In this document: positions 1-11,241 of the stretch, one piece after another | Numbering within the stretch: position 1 is the first letter of the stretch | Layout of the letters: each line of letters opens with the position of its first letter | NCBI RefSeq assembly: GCF_033473495.1 | Contig: NC_088942.1 | Coordinates: 124,001 to 188,000, forward strand | Direction: 5' to 3' | DNA: 64,000 nt | From: Cercospora beticola | Lineage: Eukaryota; Ascomycota; Dothideomycetes; Mycosphaerellales; Mycosphaerellaceae | Made by a program: the position numbers and the translations under genes | The notes under the pieces: model-generated | The model's database searches: none | Seen by the model: the letters and a program-made list of their open reading frames with translations, nothing else | Told to the model about the DNA's origin: nothing

Positions 1-659
1 CCATATATCGATCGCTGTCGCGTCGTCGGTCGGAGCATTGGCGTATCCTTCATCGCGTCTCGTTCCTTCTCGGCAGGTGTTGGGGTCGTACACTGCGGTG
101 AAGGCGAGAAGTCCTCGATGCTGCTCATTCGCCCGGGCATCCATGAGTGTCGCGAGTTGGGTCGTTCTGGTGATCGCTCGGGTGATCGATTCTCGAGGTA
201 GCTACGCAAGTCCTTGACCGGGCTGGTCTGCAGCGACTGCATGCGCTTGTGGTGCGCGCCCTTTACCAGACTTCGCTCATCTCCGCCGCTCTTGTTCTGC
301 GTGTAGCTCGATATCGGGGCGCTCTCGCGTGCCTTCTCTACTATGGCTTTGGCAGCTGCGGCAATACCGGCAGATGTGTTTGGCTTGGTCGGCGAGGAGC
401 CTGTCGATGGGTTGAGTGGCAGCGGTGGGGGCGCGCGTTCGGGGTCAGAGCTGTCCCACCTGCGTTTGATCGCGGTCAGCAATGTCATGGTCGACGGTAT
501 CCATGTCGAATTCCGATGTGCAGCTGTGTGTTGACATGGACGACAACAAAGGCATTGTACTCACATGGGCACGCTGGCGCGGCCATCGCTGTAGCTGAAG
601 GAATGCTTGTGGTGCGAGTCGCCGCGGTCGCGAGAGGCATCCCTCTCGTAACCCGACAT
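1..659 (-). CDS. ApsB/Mto1-like protein, N-terminal part (runs off the left edge)
   Basis: Two exons are visible: 659..565, and 459 down to the window edge. The intron of 105 nt has a GTGAGT donor, a TTGCTGAC branch site and a GCAG acceptor. The frame then stays open to base 1. The peptide is Ser/Pro/Arg-rich: an early WDSSDPERAPPPLPLNP motif, an Ala-rich stretch, a KGAHHKRMQSLQ motif, then NRSPERSPERP and further phospho-site-like Ser-Pro motifs. From memory this resembles the disordered N-terminus of fungal ApsB (anucleate primary sterigmata B, Mto1/centrosomin-type microtubule organiser). The domain that would prove it lies outside the window. That it is coding is well supported (about 180 open codons with matching splice phase); the name is tentative. 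An ATG at 818 is in the same frame, but 659 gives the compact start MSGYERD. Confidence 0.65.
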
Positions 660-1204
660 GTCGTGTAGTGGTGCGTGGTATATCGTCGGAGGACTAGTCG
701 AGCCGAGATGAACCTGGTGGTCTGGCTCTGGAATGTGGTGTGTGCTGCCTGCTAGTACGTGTCGCGCCGGGCGATCAGTGGTGCATCGTCCACGAGTGTC
801 GTCCGCCCTGAGATGCAAGAAACGCTTCCACGCTGAAAATGTGTGCGAGAGTCAACGACGGCACGAACAAAGTTGTTGGGTGCGAACGTTGTGTGGAAGC
901 GGTCACCGAGCGAGCTATCTTTCTCGAGGCGGCTAGCATGATGCGTTGGCACAGTCGCGCGCGATGTCAACACTCTCGCTTCGTCCCGGTTGCTATGGTC
1001 CACCCGCCGGAGGCGCATCCCGGTTCTCCGACCCCGGCAAGCCCCCAACGTCACCTTCACATGCAACTCTTCTTCTACATTATGCGATACGTTCATCCGC
1101 GTCGTGGTGTTCATAGCTCGTTGCGACCCGATGCAGATGAAGCGAGTTTATCGTGTGCTCTTTCTCAGTGCCTGCCTCACAGACAGTTGCATGATACTCT
1201 GCAT
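660..1204. other. Intergenic: upstream of the ApsB-like gene, downstream of the DUF6536 gene
   Basis: I see no supportable gene here. It should hold the promoter of the minus-strand gene starting at 659 and the 3' flank of the gene ending at 1205. Confidence 0.5.
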
Positions 1205-3920
1205 CTATCTGTAGTTAAATACACGCTGCCCATTCACAATGACGAAGTGATTCAATGGATACGCATTGTTTTGCCCCGAGCCTTCTGCTAGTGGTGAATA
1301 AATTGGCATGAGCTCAACTTCGTCCTGTATCTGCACGCTCGAAGCTTGCGAGGATCCACCATAAGGCCCAAGCCTCTGTCTGAAGTCCTCCTCCAGTTCC
1401 CTCCGAGCTGAAGTGTATCGGGCAGATTGCTGTGGATTCAGAAGCTGGCTTTGGTCCGACGGGGCTATCCAACGGCCCATATGCTCATCCCTCCCAGAGT
1501 ATCGACTTAGCAAGTGTGTTTCCGTCACAGCTTTGCTTCTTTGGGGCCCAGACCTGTATTGGTAGTACGGCAGACACCTGTTGTGCGGTTCAACACTTCC
1601 ACTCGAGAAACCTACTTTCTCGTAGAGAGTGCCATCATCCTCTTCGGCGAAAATGCCATATTGTAGTGGAAGTGTCGCGGCGTCCATGTCTGTCCGAGGG
1701 CAATGAGAGGCAGCACTCAGTGCTCTTGAGCATGATGCGGCCACCGGAATGCCCGGATGCAGGCGTTTGACGGAGTAGAAGATGAGCGTAGTGATGAAGG
1801 CGATCCATAACGCAAGTGCTGCAAGCGCTGCTCCCGGAGAATATGCGCAGCCGGTGAAACCTGCGGAATAGTCGTCGTTTCCTGTGTTCTCGGCTGAAGC
1901 GACGGGGTCACCATGAGGATCTCTCACCTCAATCTGGACAAAGAAAAGGCTTCGAGCGACAAGCCAGTGGAGAAGAGCGGAGGCTGACAGCATAGGGACG
2001 CTGTATTTATAAGGGAGTGATAACCAGAATGTCGAGCGTTGTTGACCCTTTGGTCGGCTTACACGCAGTGGCTTCCGCCGGTAGGCGAACTTGGCAAATT
2101 CACCAGCCATTACCATGCATGTCATGATGTTGTTGTAAAAGATATAGGCGAAGCTGATTGCTAGCTGGGGTGCATTGGCCAGGATGACATTAGCAGTCAC
2201 GGATAGTTCGAGACTGAACCGGACCAGATTGTTAGGATTGAAGGTTGCAAAGGTCCAGACTCTCTTCTCGTCACTGCCTGAGATAACGAGCCCAAGGCCT
2301 ATGACCACGAGCGCTATGCATCTATGCCATTGTCAGCAAAATGATTGAGGACTCTGATTGCTTAGCCTTGAGCCTACATTATGATGCAGACTGTCCATCT
2401 CGCGCGACTCGCCACATTTGCCCTCGAACGTCCTACCCTTACCGTGCGCGTAATTTCGACATGTTTGCGATGCGCTGGTCTTCCCTTCCAGGCATCCGAA
2501 GCGGATATCGGCCCCAGCCTGGCGGTATCCTGTTCGGGCTGAGTGAGGAAGGATTCGATGGCATCCCCGATATTGACGAGAGGTACAAAATCGCGAATGC
2601 AGGTTGTGGTGACCATGCACAAGATCTTGATTGCGTTGCAAAGAATCACAACCCATACCAGAGTGGTGTTGATGAGGATTGAGCATGATCGGTCTGCAGC
2701 TTCTGCTAGACAGTACTGAACCTCGGCGGCTTTCAATCGCCCTGTGACATTGTAATGACTTGCCAGAGCAAGCGTCCAAGAGGGCCCATTATTGATCAAG
2801 TTCGACACATCGCAAGCCGTTAGCTCGGTTCTGGCGCTGTCCAATGTTTTATTGACAAGGCCGAACATAGACGATACGCCGAAGGAGTCTGCGAGGAAAT
2901 GCTGCTCAGGCTCGAAACGAAAGGCATCTATTGTAGTCTTAAAGCCGGCGCACGGCCAGTCAGGAGCTCCACTGGTAGTTGTCCAATTGCCAGAATATGT
3001 ATTCGCGATCGCATTCCCGGACGGCAATTTGGCATTAGTGATGATCAGAAGGTTGTGCCAGTCCGTCAGAAACTGGGACTGTGTGTAACTCCGCAGACAC
3101 TCGGCGTTACTCATCCTAACGAGGCCTGAAAAGTTGCGCTGCAACTCTATAGCCTGATGGGCCGGATGTCAGCCTTTGTATTCTCAGAGAAGAAAGGCTG
3201 TACTTGCTGTTTGGAGAATTGGCCCGCTGATCCAACCGCTGGCATGACTTATATCGATGTTGGGAAAATCCTCAGTCACCACGAACGCGTTGTAGTTGTG
3301 CGATTGTCGAGAGCTGAAAATGGAGGAATTGTACCTAGCTTTTCTGTGAGCGGAATGAGTTGTGCAATATGTTCCGACATACATTAAGTGTAGCGGGATC
3401 GAGCTGGCGAACAGCAAGATCCACAAACTGGAGCGCCATACAGGAATTATTCGCAAATTTCGAACACTTGGTACACCAATGTCGAGCCACTTCATCCGGC
3501 CGTGGGCCCTGGCGATGTCGGCTCGAGTCGGCGACGACAGTATTTGAGCGCAGTTGTTGCTTGCCGCTAGTAGAAGTGTGCTGAGAATATTGATCGCGAG
3601 ATCTACCCAAACAGTAACACTCCTCGACGTCTTGCACGAGCCTGGACTTGCGTCAGCATCTACAATTTTAACTGCGAGGCTGATTCGTAATCACTGGTGT
3701 ACGCAATTGCGATACCGTTGTCGAGCGGCAACGTAGCTTTAGCCCAGGCCAACACAACGATATTCGTTGCGAGAACGAAGGCGGCGACCCCGATCCCGTA
3801 GAACACGCTCACCTTCCACGCGGGGAACTTGCGAGGTTTCTGGTAGGGCACTTCAGAGTCGTTTCCAAGCAGAGCTCCATGAGCGACGGATCCCATCCGT
3901 TTCAACTTTCGGAATGCCAT
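1205..3920 (-). CDS. DUF6536-family polytopic membrane protein
   Basis: Four exons fit: 3920..3695, 3641..3204, 3146..2378 and 2321..1205, giving 849 residues. Introns are 53-57 nt with CTGAC branch sites. The protein has a short N-terminus, a first membrane segment (about residues 25-50), an INILSTLLLAASN helix, the family block MKWLDIGVPSVRNLR, a NIGDAIESFL motif, and a C-terminal set of helices with the block QRSTFWLSLPYKYSVP followed by LHWLVARSLFFVQ. These match my memory of fungal DUF6536 proteins, whose function is unknown. The last roughly 150 residues are a cytosolic tail rich in Ser, Arg and Tyr. The first splice junction (A|GTGATT) is the least consensus-like; the others join in phase. 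Confidence 0.85.
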
Positions 3921-5884
3921 CGTGGTGTCCTCACACCATCGCCAGGTCAAACCCTCACACAAAGCGAGACTTTGTAAGTGTAACAATATGAAGACGTGCA
4001 ATGTCACCGATTGACTTTGCAAGGGCTTGCAAGGGCAGCAGATGTGCCTAGTTCCCTTTCGCATTCAACGGCTGTGCTGGCACCCGAAGCTCATCCACAA
4101 GGGGATCAGCAGTACCGCTCACATCGAAAACGTGCAGTAAGGCTGGAAGTATATGCTGATGCCAACCAGTCAGGCGGATGTGTGGCTGTACTTCAGCCTT
4201 CCCTGCCTTGGCGTTTGTTGCGATATGAAAAGAATTGGCATTTAATAACATCATAATGGCCGAGAGCAGGATGGTCGCACTTATTTCAGCTCATGAAAGA
4301 AAGGCCCGGGCGGTCTCGCGCTAAGAGGATCCAGGTGTCAATAATTGCTTCCAGACCTCAGGCGTTGACCTGCACGCGAGGGGGCACAAGGCTGTGACGG
4401 CTTGCATGAACACTCGCCGCCAGTCCGTCTCCGCGCCGTCCGGCACTCTCATGGAGGCACCAAACCAGGTGCAAGGATGTCATTTTTCCTGAGGAGGAGT
4501 GCGAAATGCAGATTTCGATGGCGTCGGTGAAGAGCGGTGTGTGAAAGAGTGGTGAAGAATTGAGTCAGTTGTGACAGTTCGAGACCGTGGGCTGCCTGAG
4601 GCCAACCTGCGGCTCACTTCAATCCTTCCGCAGGAGGGTACCCCTCCCACTGCCACCACCAAAAGCCACCACCAACACTGCCTTGCGGCGGAGCCTGCCA
4701 GCAAGCCGTCACTGGGCCATACGCGCTATGCTTTTTCATCGGACACTAATGTGTTCGTGATCAATCATGCAGCCACCAGACTGCATGTATTTGCCTGCGT
4801 GTCATGGCGTCCCCCCATCTCACGACACAGTCTGTCCTACTCTGCCACTCATCCCCAGAAAGTGATTACCGTACAAGGCCGAAGCATTTCCTCCAAAGAC
4901 GTGACGAGAGTGGACAAATGGGAACATGCTCAAATCCCCATAACTGCCGGTGGAGAAAAGTTACCTCCATCTGGCATGATTTGCACACCTCCTAGTATCG
5001 GAACCAAGGACTTGGTCGCCATGCAGGGAGTGCTGGCCCCGGTCATCATAGTCATTCTAGCCTACACGCTCGGCTTAACACTCTGAGGTGGTTTCACGCA
5101 AACGGGCCGGCGCTCCAGGAGTCAGGCCTACGAGTCGCACTCTTGGAAGTTTGCTTGAATCTCATTGCATCGCTTCGGCCTCGGGGGTCTACTCTGGATC
5201 TTGTGGCAAAATCGTCGATCACACGGGCTATTGCCACTCGCGGCGTTGCTCCGCTGTTCATAGATGTCGCATACACTTTGTGTTCCGAATTGTGGGATCT
5301 TACACAAAGTACCATCAGACTGAGTGTAGTCTTCCTCGGGGTTCCGCATCTTGCACTACACATTTGCGCATGGCCATCAAGGTTCGCATTGCGCATCGCA
5401 GGCCAGAAGCTGATCGATGTCGGCTGCATAAGCGGCAGGATTGTCTGGCCGAGCGGAGAATGTGGCCCAAATGATAATAATGATCGACTCGAAAGCGCGC
5501 GTTGTTGCCGGGCTTGATCTGCACGTCGACAAAATTGAGCCATGCTTCGTTCACGCAGCATGTCTAGGGACTCTGCAGCAACGCCCATTCACCTCAAGCT
5601 TCACGTAAAGCTTGGCGATTGGACCACAGAGGCGCACAAGATTCTTCACGTGTCGGTAGGCTTACTTCGGCGCTTCGACAGCGCTCAGACACGGCTCCCA
5701 CATGTGCTTCTTCTACCGAAAGTACTTGGCGTTACTCAATTGTCAACTTGGTTTCCACTTCGTTCGCAGCTCAGAAGACCACCAACGACCGCTTGTCTCG
5801 GTACAGTTGGCCATCGCCTCCCCGAATTGTACGAGGTCTCCCTCCGAGCTCCAGAGATGAACTCCTGACAACCTGAATGAAAAC
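3921..5884. other. Gene-poor stretch
   Basis: No gene can be assigned with confidence. A stop-to-stop open frame on the plus strand (about 4998-5517) encodes a partly hydrophobic stretch, but it has no ATG, no clear splice pattern and no family I recognise. It is of a length expected a few times by chance in this window. Confidence 0.4.
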
Positions 5885-6484
5885 ATGTCCGCGATCAGTT
5901 CTCTCCCGCGCGGAGTCAGCGACACACTCAAGACAATCCTCAATACAACGGCTGCTGCTCTCGATCACTACGTGAGTCGAGAGGTTGTAGTGGCGACTTT
6001 GAAGAGCTTGCTTACAATTCCTGGGGTTGCGCAGACAGCCGTCGTCATTTCTGCCACATGGTTCTTCATCTGCTCACTCTTCTTCAGGTGGTCGAGAACT
6101 CCCACAGTCAGCAAGATGACAGCTCCTGATCGAGCACAAGGAAAACATTTACCAGATTTCAGAGCGATGACTTGTAAGGAAAAGGCACGCAATCAACAAC
6201 ACCAGAACGGCCGTGTAGAGCTCGTGTGGGCGACGGGCAAGGCGGATACTGGACAAGCAACACTCGATCGCATGAGACCTGTTCAAATTCTGCTCAAGGT
6301 CATCATTGTGGTCGCTGCAGGATACTTCCTCGCTGTCCGCTTCGGCTCACATCTCCTGCAGTACACATTGTACGTCGTCACAGACATCAGAATCATTGCT
6401 TACTTCTGTATTCTGGCTGTCGTCTTCACCTGGCTCCGCGATCGCGGATTGGTTCGAGATCCTTGCTGGTGCTACGGAATTTAA
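5885..6484 (+). CDS. Hypothetical membrane protein, 199 aa
   Basis: A single ATG-started open frame. It has a hydrophobic segment at about residues 38-67 (AVVISATWFFICSLFF), a basic hydrophilic loop with KEKARNQQ, then two hydrophobic segments at about 136-160 and 165-187. The alternation of helices and charged loop is more protein-like than a random frame, but I recognise no family and see no conserved motif. Its context is a gene-poor region with small secreted proteins downstream. It could be an orphan gene or a chance frame. Confidence 0.35.
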   Translation: MSAISSLPRGVSDTLKTILNTTAAALDHYVSREVVVATLKSLLTIPGVAQTAVVISATWFFICSLFFRWSRTPTVSKMTAPDRAQGKHLPDFRAMTCKEKARNQQHQNGRVELVWATGKADTGQATLDRMRPVQILLKVIIVVAAGYFLAVRFGSHLLQYTLYVVTDIRIIAYFCILAVVFTWLRDRGLVRDPCWCYGI

Positions 6485-7361
6485 GGCACAGGTACATCAT
6501 CAACGCTACCTATGGAGAGAAGCATGCCAAGAAACTTGTCGAACCGAGTTGTTGCGCGATTTCAAATTGAGGCTAGGCGATTTGCATTCCGACATCTGGT
6601 GTAGACAAAGGGCAAGCGGAAAACTCTTCAATCACAGCCCGTTCCATCACAAACGCTTCTTGCTCACCGGGAATTTTCTCCGCTCGAGCCACTTCTGGTC
6701 GACTGCATAGCACATATACACAAGCCCTCTCTCATGCCTCCTTCGAGTTGTCGGTCCCTGCTTCAATTCCATGTGCGTCCAGCAATCCATAGACCTTCCT
6801 GCACGCGCAGTGCGGGAACACTGAACTCACGTTTGCCCACTAAAAGCTTTGCCTTACAACATGTCTACGATCAATAAAGACGCTCAAACGATGTGCATAT
6901 GCGTAAAGAAGTGATCACAATTGCGATGGTGTCCAAGAGACCGATCTGGGCCTGGACAGTGCCTGTTGGACCTGGAGGTCAATACGAGATGGCCGGCTGT
7001 AGCGGTCGTACTGTTGCCCTTCCTCCTGCGGCTACAGGCTCAATGCCCATGGATTCTTCATCAGATATGTTCATTATCAAGGAGTTTCTCCGCAAATCGT
7101 TTCGAGTCAATTCACCAAGGAGCTGTCGAGCAAGTTTCGTATCGCACTTCTACAGCAACAAGCGACTACCCGGTGAGATAAATCCATGCGAAGGTAGGTC
7201 GGTCCTCGACAACCTGTTACTTGCATGTGCGGATTCAAGGAACACGCTCAATGGCCTTTTGGGCCTCTCCTACCTTTAAGCTGCCCTAAGTCAGCTGCTA
7301 AAAAGGTTAAAAATGTATACGAAATGCGCGTTTTCCTCTTCCAGACACGATAAAGCTTACT

Positions 7362-7445
7362 GACAATTAATCGAGCCGGAACTACGGCGGATATACTGTT
7401 CGTTCAGAACAATACCAAAATAACATACACTGCATGAACTTCGTA
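7362..7445. repeat. Direct repeat, copy 1
   Basis: About 84 bp is repeated 127 bp downstream. The shared core contains ACTACGGCG, ATTCG/GTTCG and AATACCA blocks. Most mismatches between the copies are transitions (C/T, G/A). Confidence 0.6.
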
Positions 7446-7488
7446 TCTTCTTCTTGCAGACTTGATGGAGCATGCTGACTCCCGCACG

Positions 7489-7573
7489 GACAAGTAACTG
7501 AGTAGGCACTACGGCGAATATATCATTCGTTTAGAATAATACCAACATGGCATTGACGACATAAGACTTCAAC
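7489..7573. repeat. Direct repeat, copy 2
   Basis: Partner of the copy starting at 7362, in the same orientation. The transition-biased differences are the pattern expected from repeat-induced point mutation or from old duplication followed by C deamination. No transposon ends are recognisable around it. Confidence 0.6.
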
Positions 7574-7718
7574 CGAGGAGTTCCAGGCGTTCGGGCACCG
7601 CAGAGTGCTCCGTATAAAGCTCTCGCCATTTGACCTCCCAATTTCAAGCAAGCTATCTCTAGCGTACTACGCTTCAGTCCTACTCACATTCAACACTACT
7701 TCGATCTTCCTGCCCATC

Positions 7719-8279
7719 ATGCGCTTCTTCGGTCCCGGAGTACTATGCCTTCTGATTTCCGGCATTAATGCCAGCCCGGTCAAGCCTGCAGTGTCCCCAA
7801 GAGATGTTCACCTCGACCATGAGGCTTTTCTTGAGTTTCTGAACCCCCGTGGCACACTCGATAGAACTCTCGAAGCTAGACAAATCAAGGACAAGAAGCC
7901 GAACGGACACCCCTGTGATGGCAATTCCGAAGACGTGGCGGCATGCAGAATTGGTCACCTCCGCATGAAAGGCTGCGATGTAAATAGTAGGTGCCCGACT
8001 TCAATTCTCATCGGAGCACAGCCTCTTGGAACCACCTGTGATGGTAAGCTGACAATTATCCTAGAGTGTATCTCTGCAGTAGCATGGCGTGGTGGGTACT
8101 GCGCATCGGCTTCAGCTCAGGGCGGATCTGGTAAGTGACGAGACTTTTCGAATTTAACAGCGTTGCCCCCACTAATCTTGAGTACAAAAGATGTCACCCT
8201 AGATCTAGCATGTCTCGAATCCATTCCGAATTTCACGGGACCATGCACAAACTGCGATCCCCGAATTGCTCCTAAGTGA
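7719..8279 (+). CDS. Small secreted cysteine-rich protein, 166 aa (effector-like)
   Basis: Two exons, 7719..8130 and 8191..8279, separated by a 60-nt intron with a GTAAGT donor. The start chosen is the ATG directly before a signal peptide (MRFFGPGVLCLLISGINA, cut before SP); an upstream non-ATG extension is ignored. The mature chain has a pro-like region (about 20-60) ending in KK and then ten cysteines at 66, 76, 86, 92, 107, 117, 128, 145, 156 and 159. The second exon supplies the last three (ACLES..., GPCTNC). An even cysteine count, small size and secretion are typical of apoplastic fungal effectors or secreted antimicrobial-type proteins. I recognise no family, and function is not inferable. 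Confidence 0.7.
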
Positions 8280-8706
8280 TCAGATTTTGAAGCAGGACAA
8301 TCGTGGCGTACCGCAATCGTTGGCAATTGCGTGGGTCCATAAGACGAGGAAAGCATTTTTGCATGCGCTCTGCTTGATAGAGGAGCTCGCACACATATCG
8401 AACAATACCTGCTTTCAGCCACATGCTTGGCACATGTCCACACACGTGCCGCAAGTGAACACTGAAGTCACGCTCATTCACCCAAAGCTTCACTTCACGT
8501 GCAAATCCCCACTTGGCGCAATTAGTCATCTTGGCGGCTTGCTTGCTTGTGCCCCATTTAAGCACACATTTCTTTCGCTCTTTCTCAGCAAACTTGCATC
8601 GCAACAATCAACACAACACTCAGTCTCCGATACCGTTCGCAGAACACTTCTGCCGATCTCTTCATCCAGTATTGTATACACCAGTCACAATGCAGTCTAT
8701 ATACTA
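8280..8706. other. Intergenic
   Basis: Short same-strand gap between the secreted-protein gene and the next open frame. I see no gene. The in-frame extension upstream of 8707 starts inside the previous gene and is not used. Confidence 0.5.
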
Positions 8707-9510
8707 ATGAACAGTCAGCTACCAAACTCCGAAATGAAGTCCGTCGCATCCAGCATGCCGCCACACTCGAGCCTGCCTGGTGAGGGACCATGGGTCCTCA
8801 CCGAGCATGAGGCTACATCGAGACGTCTTCCGAAGACTGCCGAGTCTGAACCCGAGTCGACTGTCGAGTCCAGCCTCGAGTTCAAGAACAAATGGATGGC
8901 CAACAAGGCCACTCCAACCAACCTTCCTCAGGTGTCGCCACCGCTCGACAAAAACAAGGCTGGCACTTTCCCGCTGCGCATCATGGCCCACACCGTCGTT
9001 GATCAGGTCGCAGACTCTATTGAGTACACTCTGCGCGCCAATTACATTGTGATACTTCTGCTCGGACTCATGTTTGCCATGACTCCTGGCATCGCGAAAC
9101 CCGCCGTCCTCACCGCATGTACTGTGTACCTGCAACTCCAGCTCCCTCCAACCGAAGACCTGGATGAGATTCTACCTGCATTCGCCGTCCGCCCTCAGCA
9201 AGACAAATCGAAGCTTCGCACGACTACTCGCTGCCACAAGAAGGCACTTGTCAATCCAAGAACCGCTCAGTCGCCGCGCACGAATCCAGGCGCTCAGCTG
9301 GCCGTCATCGACCCAATTCAGGCAGGACCTATCAATGCGGGGGAACGTAGCCGACTCATGGTCAAGTCGCTCATCGTGTACGTCTTGGTCAGCGTGCTTA
9401 TCATGGAGCTTTGGGTGTGGACATTCGGCAACGTTACGGAGACCCATCTCGGCCACTACTCGTGCGTCACGGACAAGGTGACTGGTCTGCCCACCTGTGT
9501 GGAGGTCTAA
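8707..9510 (+). CDS. Hypothetical two-helix membrane protein, 267 aa
   Basis: One uninterrupted frame; the ATG at 8707 follows a plausible leader. Residues 1-95 are hydrophilic and Ser/Glu/Pro-rich. A first hydrophobic stretch (about 113-145, ANYIVILLLGLMFAM and on) is followed by a basic loop of about 70 residues, a second helix (about 222-242, LIVYVLVSVLIMELWVW) and a short tail with two cysteines. I recognise no family. Its architecture (helix, basic loop, helix) loosely resembles the orphan frame at 5885. Likely a lineage-specific gene. Confidence 0.55.
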   Translation: MNSQLPNSEMKSVASSMPPHSSLPGEGPWVLTEHEATSRRLPKTAESEPESTVESSLEFKNKWMANKATPTNLPQVSPPLDKNKAGTFPLRIMAHTVVDQVADSIEYTLRANYIVILLLGLMFAMTPGIAKPAVLTACTVYLQLQLPPTEDLDEILPAFAVRPQQDKSKLRTTTRCHKKALVNPRTAQSPRTNPGAQLAVIDPIQAGPINAGERSRLMVKSLIVYVLVSVLIMELWVWTFGNVTETHLGHYSCVTDKVTGLPTCVEV

Positions 9511-10696
9511 TACGAGACTCTTGTGCTGTCAGATCGAGTGCTCAGAGTCGCCCTCGCCGGAACAGGAAGAGAAGCGTGTGACTCGTCTCGTCGAAACGAT
9601 CAGCTGAATACTAAGGGTTGGAAAGCTGTTGTACAGGTTTCAAAAGAAGACATCGTCGGGACAGAGGTTCCTCGGGAAACTTAGGTCATAGTCCAGCGCC
9701 AATTCCACGTGTTTACCTGCAATGCCCTCAGCGCATGAAGGAGTCTTTAATCACTGGGCTCTGAACCATTGTTGCTCCACCGCTTCTTCACCATAGTTGC
9801 ATGGAGACGCAAGCTGCACAAGCCCTTCTAAATAGGTTGTGTACATAAAGCTTCCGAACGATTGAACACGAGACTTCACAGGGGTTGGTTGACAGTGCTA
9901 AGTCCGGCTGATGTGAATTCAACAGCCGGACTTAATGACATACGAACCAGCCGGAAGCTGGCATGTGACGCTTTCACTTATTTTAGAAGCACATAGTGCT
10001 TCGTATATAGAAGTGAGAGTTGCAAAAGTAGTAATTATAGGTACGGACATAAGGCTTCATGTCTTGTGGTTATAAGTTGGTTCTTCTGTTCATCACATAC
10101 ACTTATCTTGTGTAGGGTCCGTCTTACTTCCAACATGCTACCTCCTGCTAGCTACTATGTCCGCCTGTGCAATGTCCTCAAGCGGAGTGACGGGCGACCA
10201 TCCTTGAGTGAACAGAGCCGACCCTATGTGGATTTTCCTGCGTGAGTATCTACGGCATTACGTCGAATACATGGGACTTCACCACTCCATGAAGCTGAGA
10301 TGCAAGAGAACGAGCTCTTTTTGGCGGTTCCGTACAGACAGTAAGCTTTATCAGCGTATTCTCAAGGACGCCCTCGCACCACTGCACTGAAGGACGCTGC
10401 AAGCACCACAGCATAGGTCACTGTATCGTTCACTGCAGGCTGATGGTCTAGGTGCTGTGCGGAACCCGCGCATGCAAGGACATGTCCTGCAGAATACGGT
10501 TGCTGTGAGAACTGGAAACAGAGGACTTACGATGACCTTGATGTGTCTCTTGGACCACTATAAATGATTTCACGCCTAGCCTCCATCCAATGTACTCGAC
10601 CGCCAACCTGCTACCTGCAGTGAATCGTCCTAGCCACAATTCAACCGCAAGAGTGAATCCCGTACCTTCCAAGACTGGTCCTAGCACCCCCTCAAG
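9511..10696. other. Intergenic, AT-richer than the flanking genes
   Basis: No gene is supported on either strand. It contains a perfect 12-bp inverted repeat (listed separately). It could be the remains of a small element, but there are no coding remnants. Confidence 0.45.
9899..9934. repeat. Perfect 12-bp inverted repeat (hairpin)
   Basis: Arms TAAGTCCGGCTG and CAGCCGGACTTA are separated by 12 nt. The stem is perfect. A third partial copy of the CAGCCGG word follows about 30 bp downstream. It could be a stem-loop, a protein-binding palindrome or a terminal-repeat remnant. Confidence 0.6.
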
Positions 10697-11241
10697 ATGC
10701 ATTTTCATCTCCTCGCCTGGTTCGTACTCATCTTCAACGCAGCATGTGAGTAAAAAGCCCTGCATTCGTTGCAATATAGACTGACGACACTCTAGCAACT
10801 CCCATACCAGACGGAGCGCACTCCTTGCACCAGCGACAGTCAATCTGTAGAACATGGTTTGGCTGTCTTCCTTATTTCAACAACGGAGGCGCTCATCGAC
10901 GTGTTGGTGCCGAGCGGTCACTCAACATTGACGTCCATAACTCTGGAACAACGGGTCATGCAAGTGAGCCAGGAGTGATTACTGCTGTATCGGAGCTGTC
11001 GATGCATAATCAACATCGAATCACAGTTCGGCCGGCTGCGAACAACGACATGCTGAATACAAGAATTTATGTCGACATCATGGACGGAGATCGGATCATA
11101 GGACAGCGTGACCAGTACCTAGCGAATCATGGTGATAGCGTTTCTGTCACTATCAGTCACGAGGATTGGATGACAATGATGGCATCTCATCGCAGCGAGA
11201 CCGTAACTCTGAAGATTAGATGGGTGGCGTCGTTGAATTGA
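10697..11241 (+). CDS. Small secreted protein, 164 aa
   Basis: Exon 1 (10697..10745) encodes almost only a signal peptide, MHFHLLAWFVLIFNAA. A 50-nt intron follows (GTGAGT donor, CTGAC branch, TCTAG acceptor), and exon 2 (10796..11241) continues in frame to the stop. The mature protein starts near STPIPDG, has two cysteines close together (RTWFGCLPY region and just before it), and a hydrophilic body of mixed character with no repeat and no further membrane segment. The clean signal peptide placed exactly on the first exon and the phase match support the model. Family unknown; a secreted orphan, possibly effector-like. Confidence 0.6.

Larger units (their letters stand above)
6485..7718. other. 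Intergenic with a diverged direct repeat
   Basis: No gene is supported. Apart from the two repeat copies listed separately, the last part (about 7575-7718) is the probable promoter and 5' leader of the secreted-protein gene starting at 7719. Confidence 0.5.

Noticed and set aside
249..1291. Several overlapping plus-strand frames
   Set aside because: They are antisense to the ApsB-like exons or have no coding character; the minus-strand model explains the region.
4998..5517. Open plus-strand frame with a hydrophobic stretch
   Set aside because: No ATG, no convincing donor/acceptor to add one, no family match; length within chance expectation for this window.
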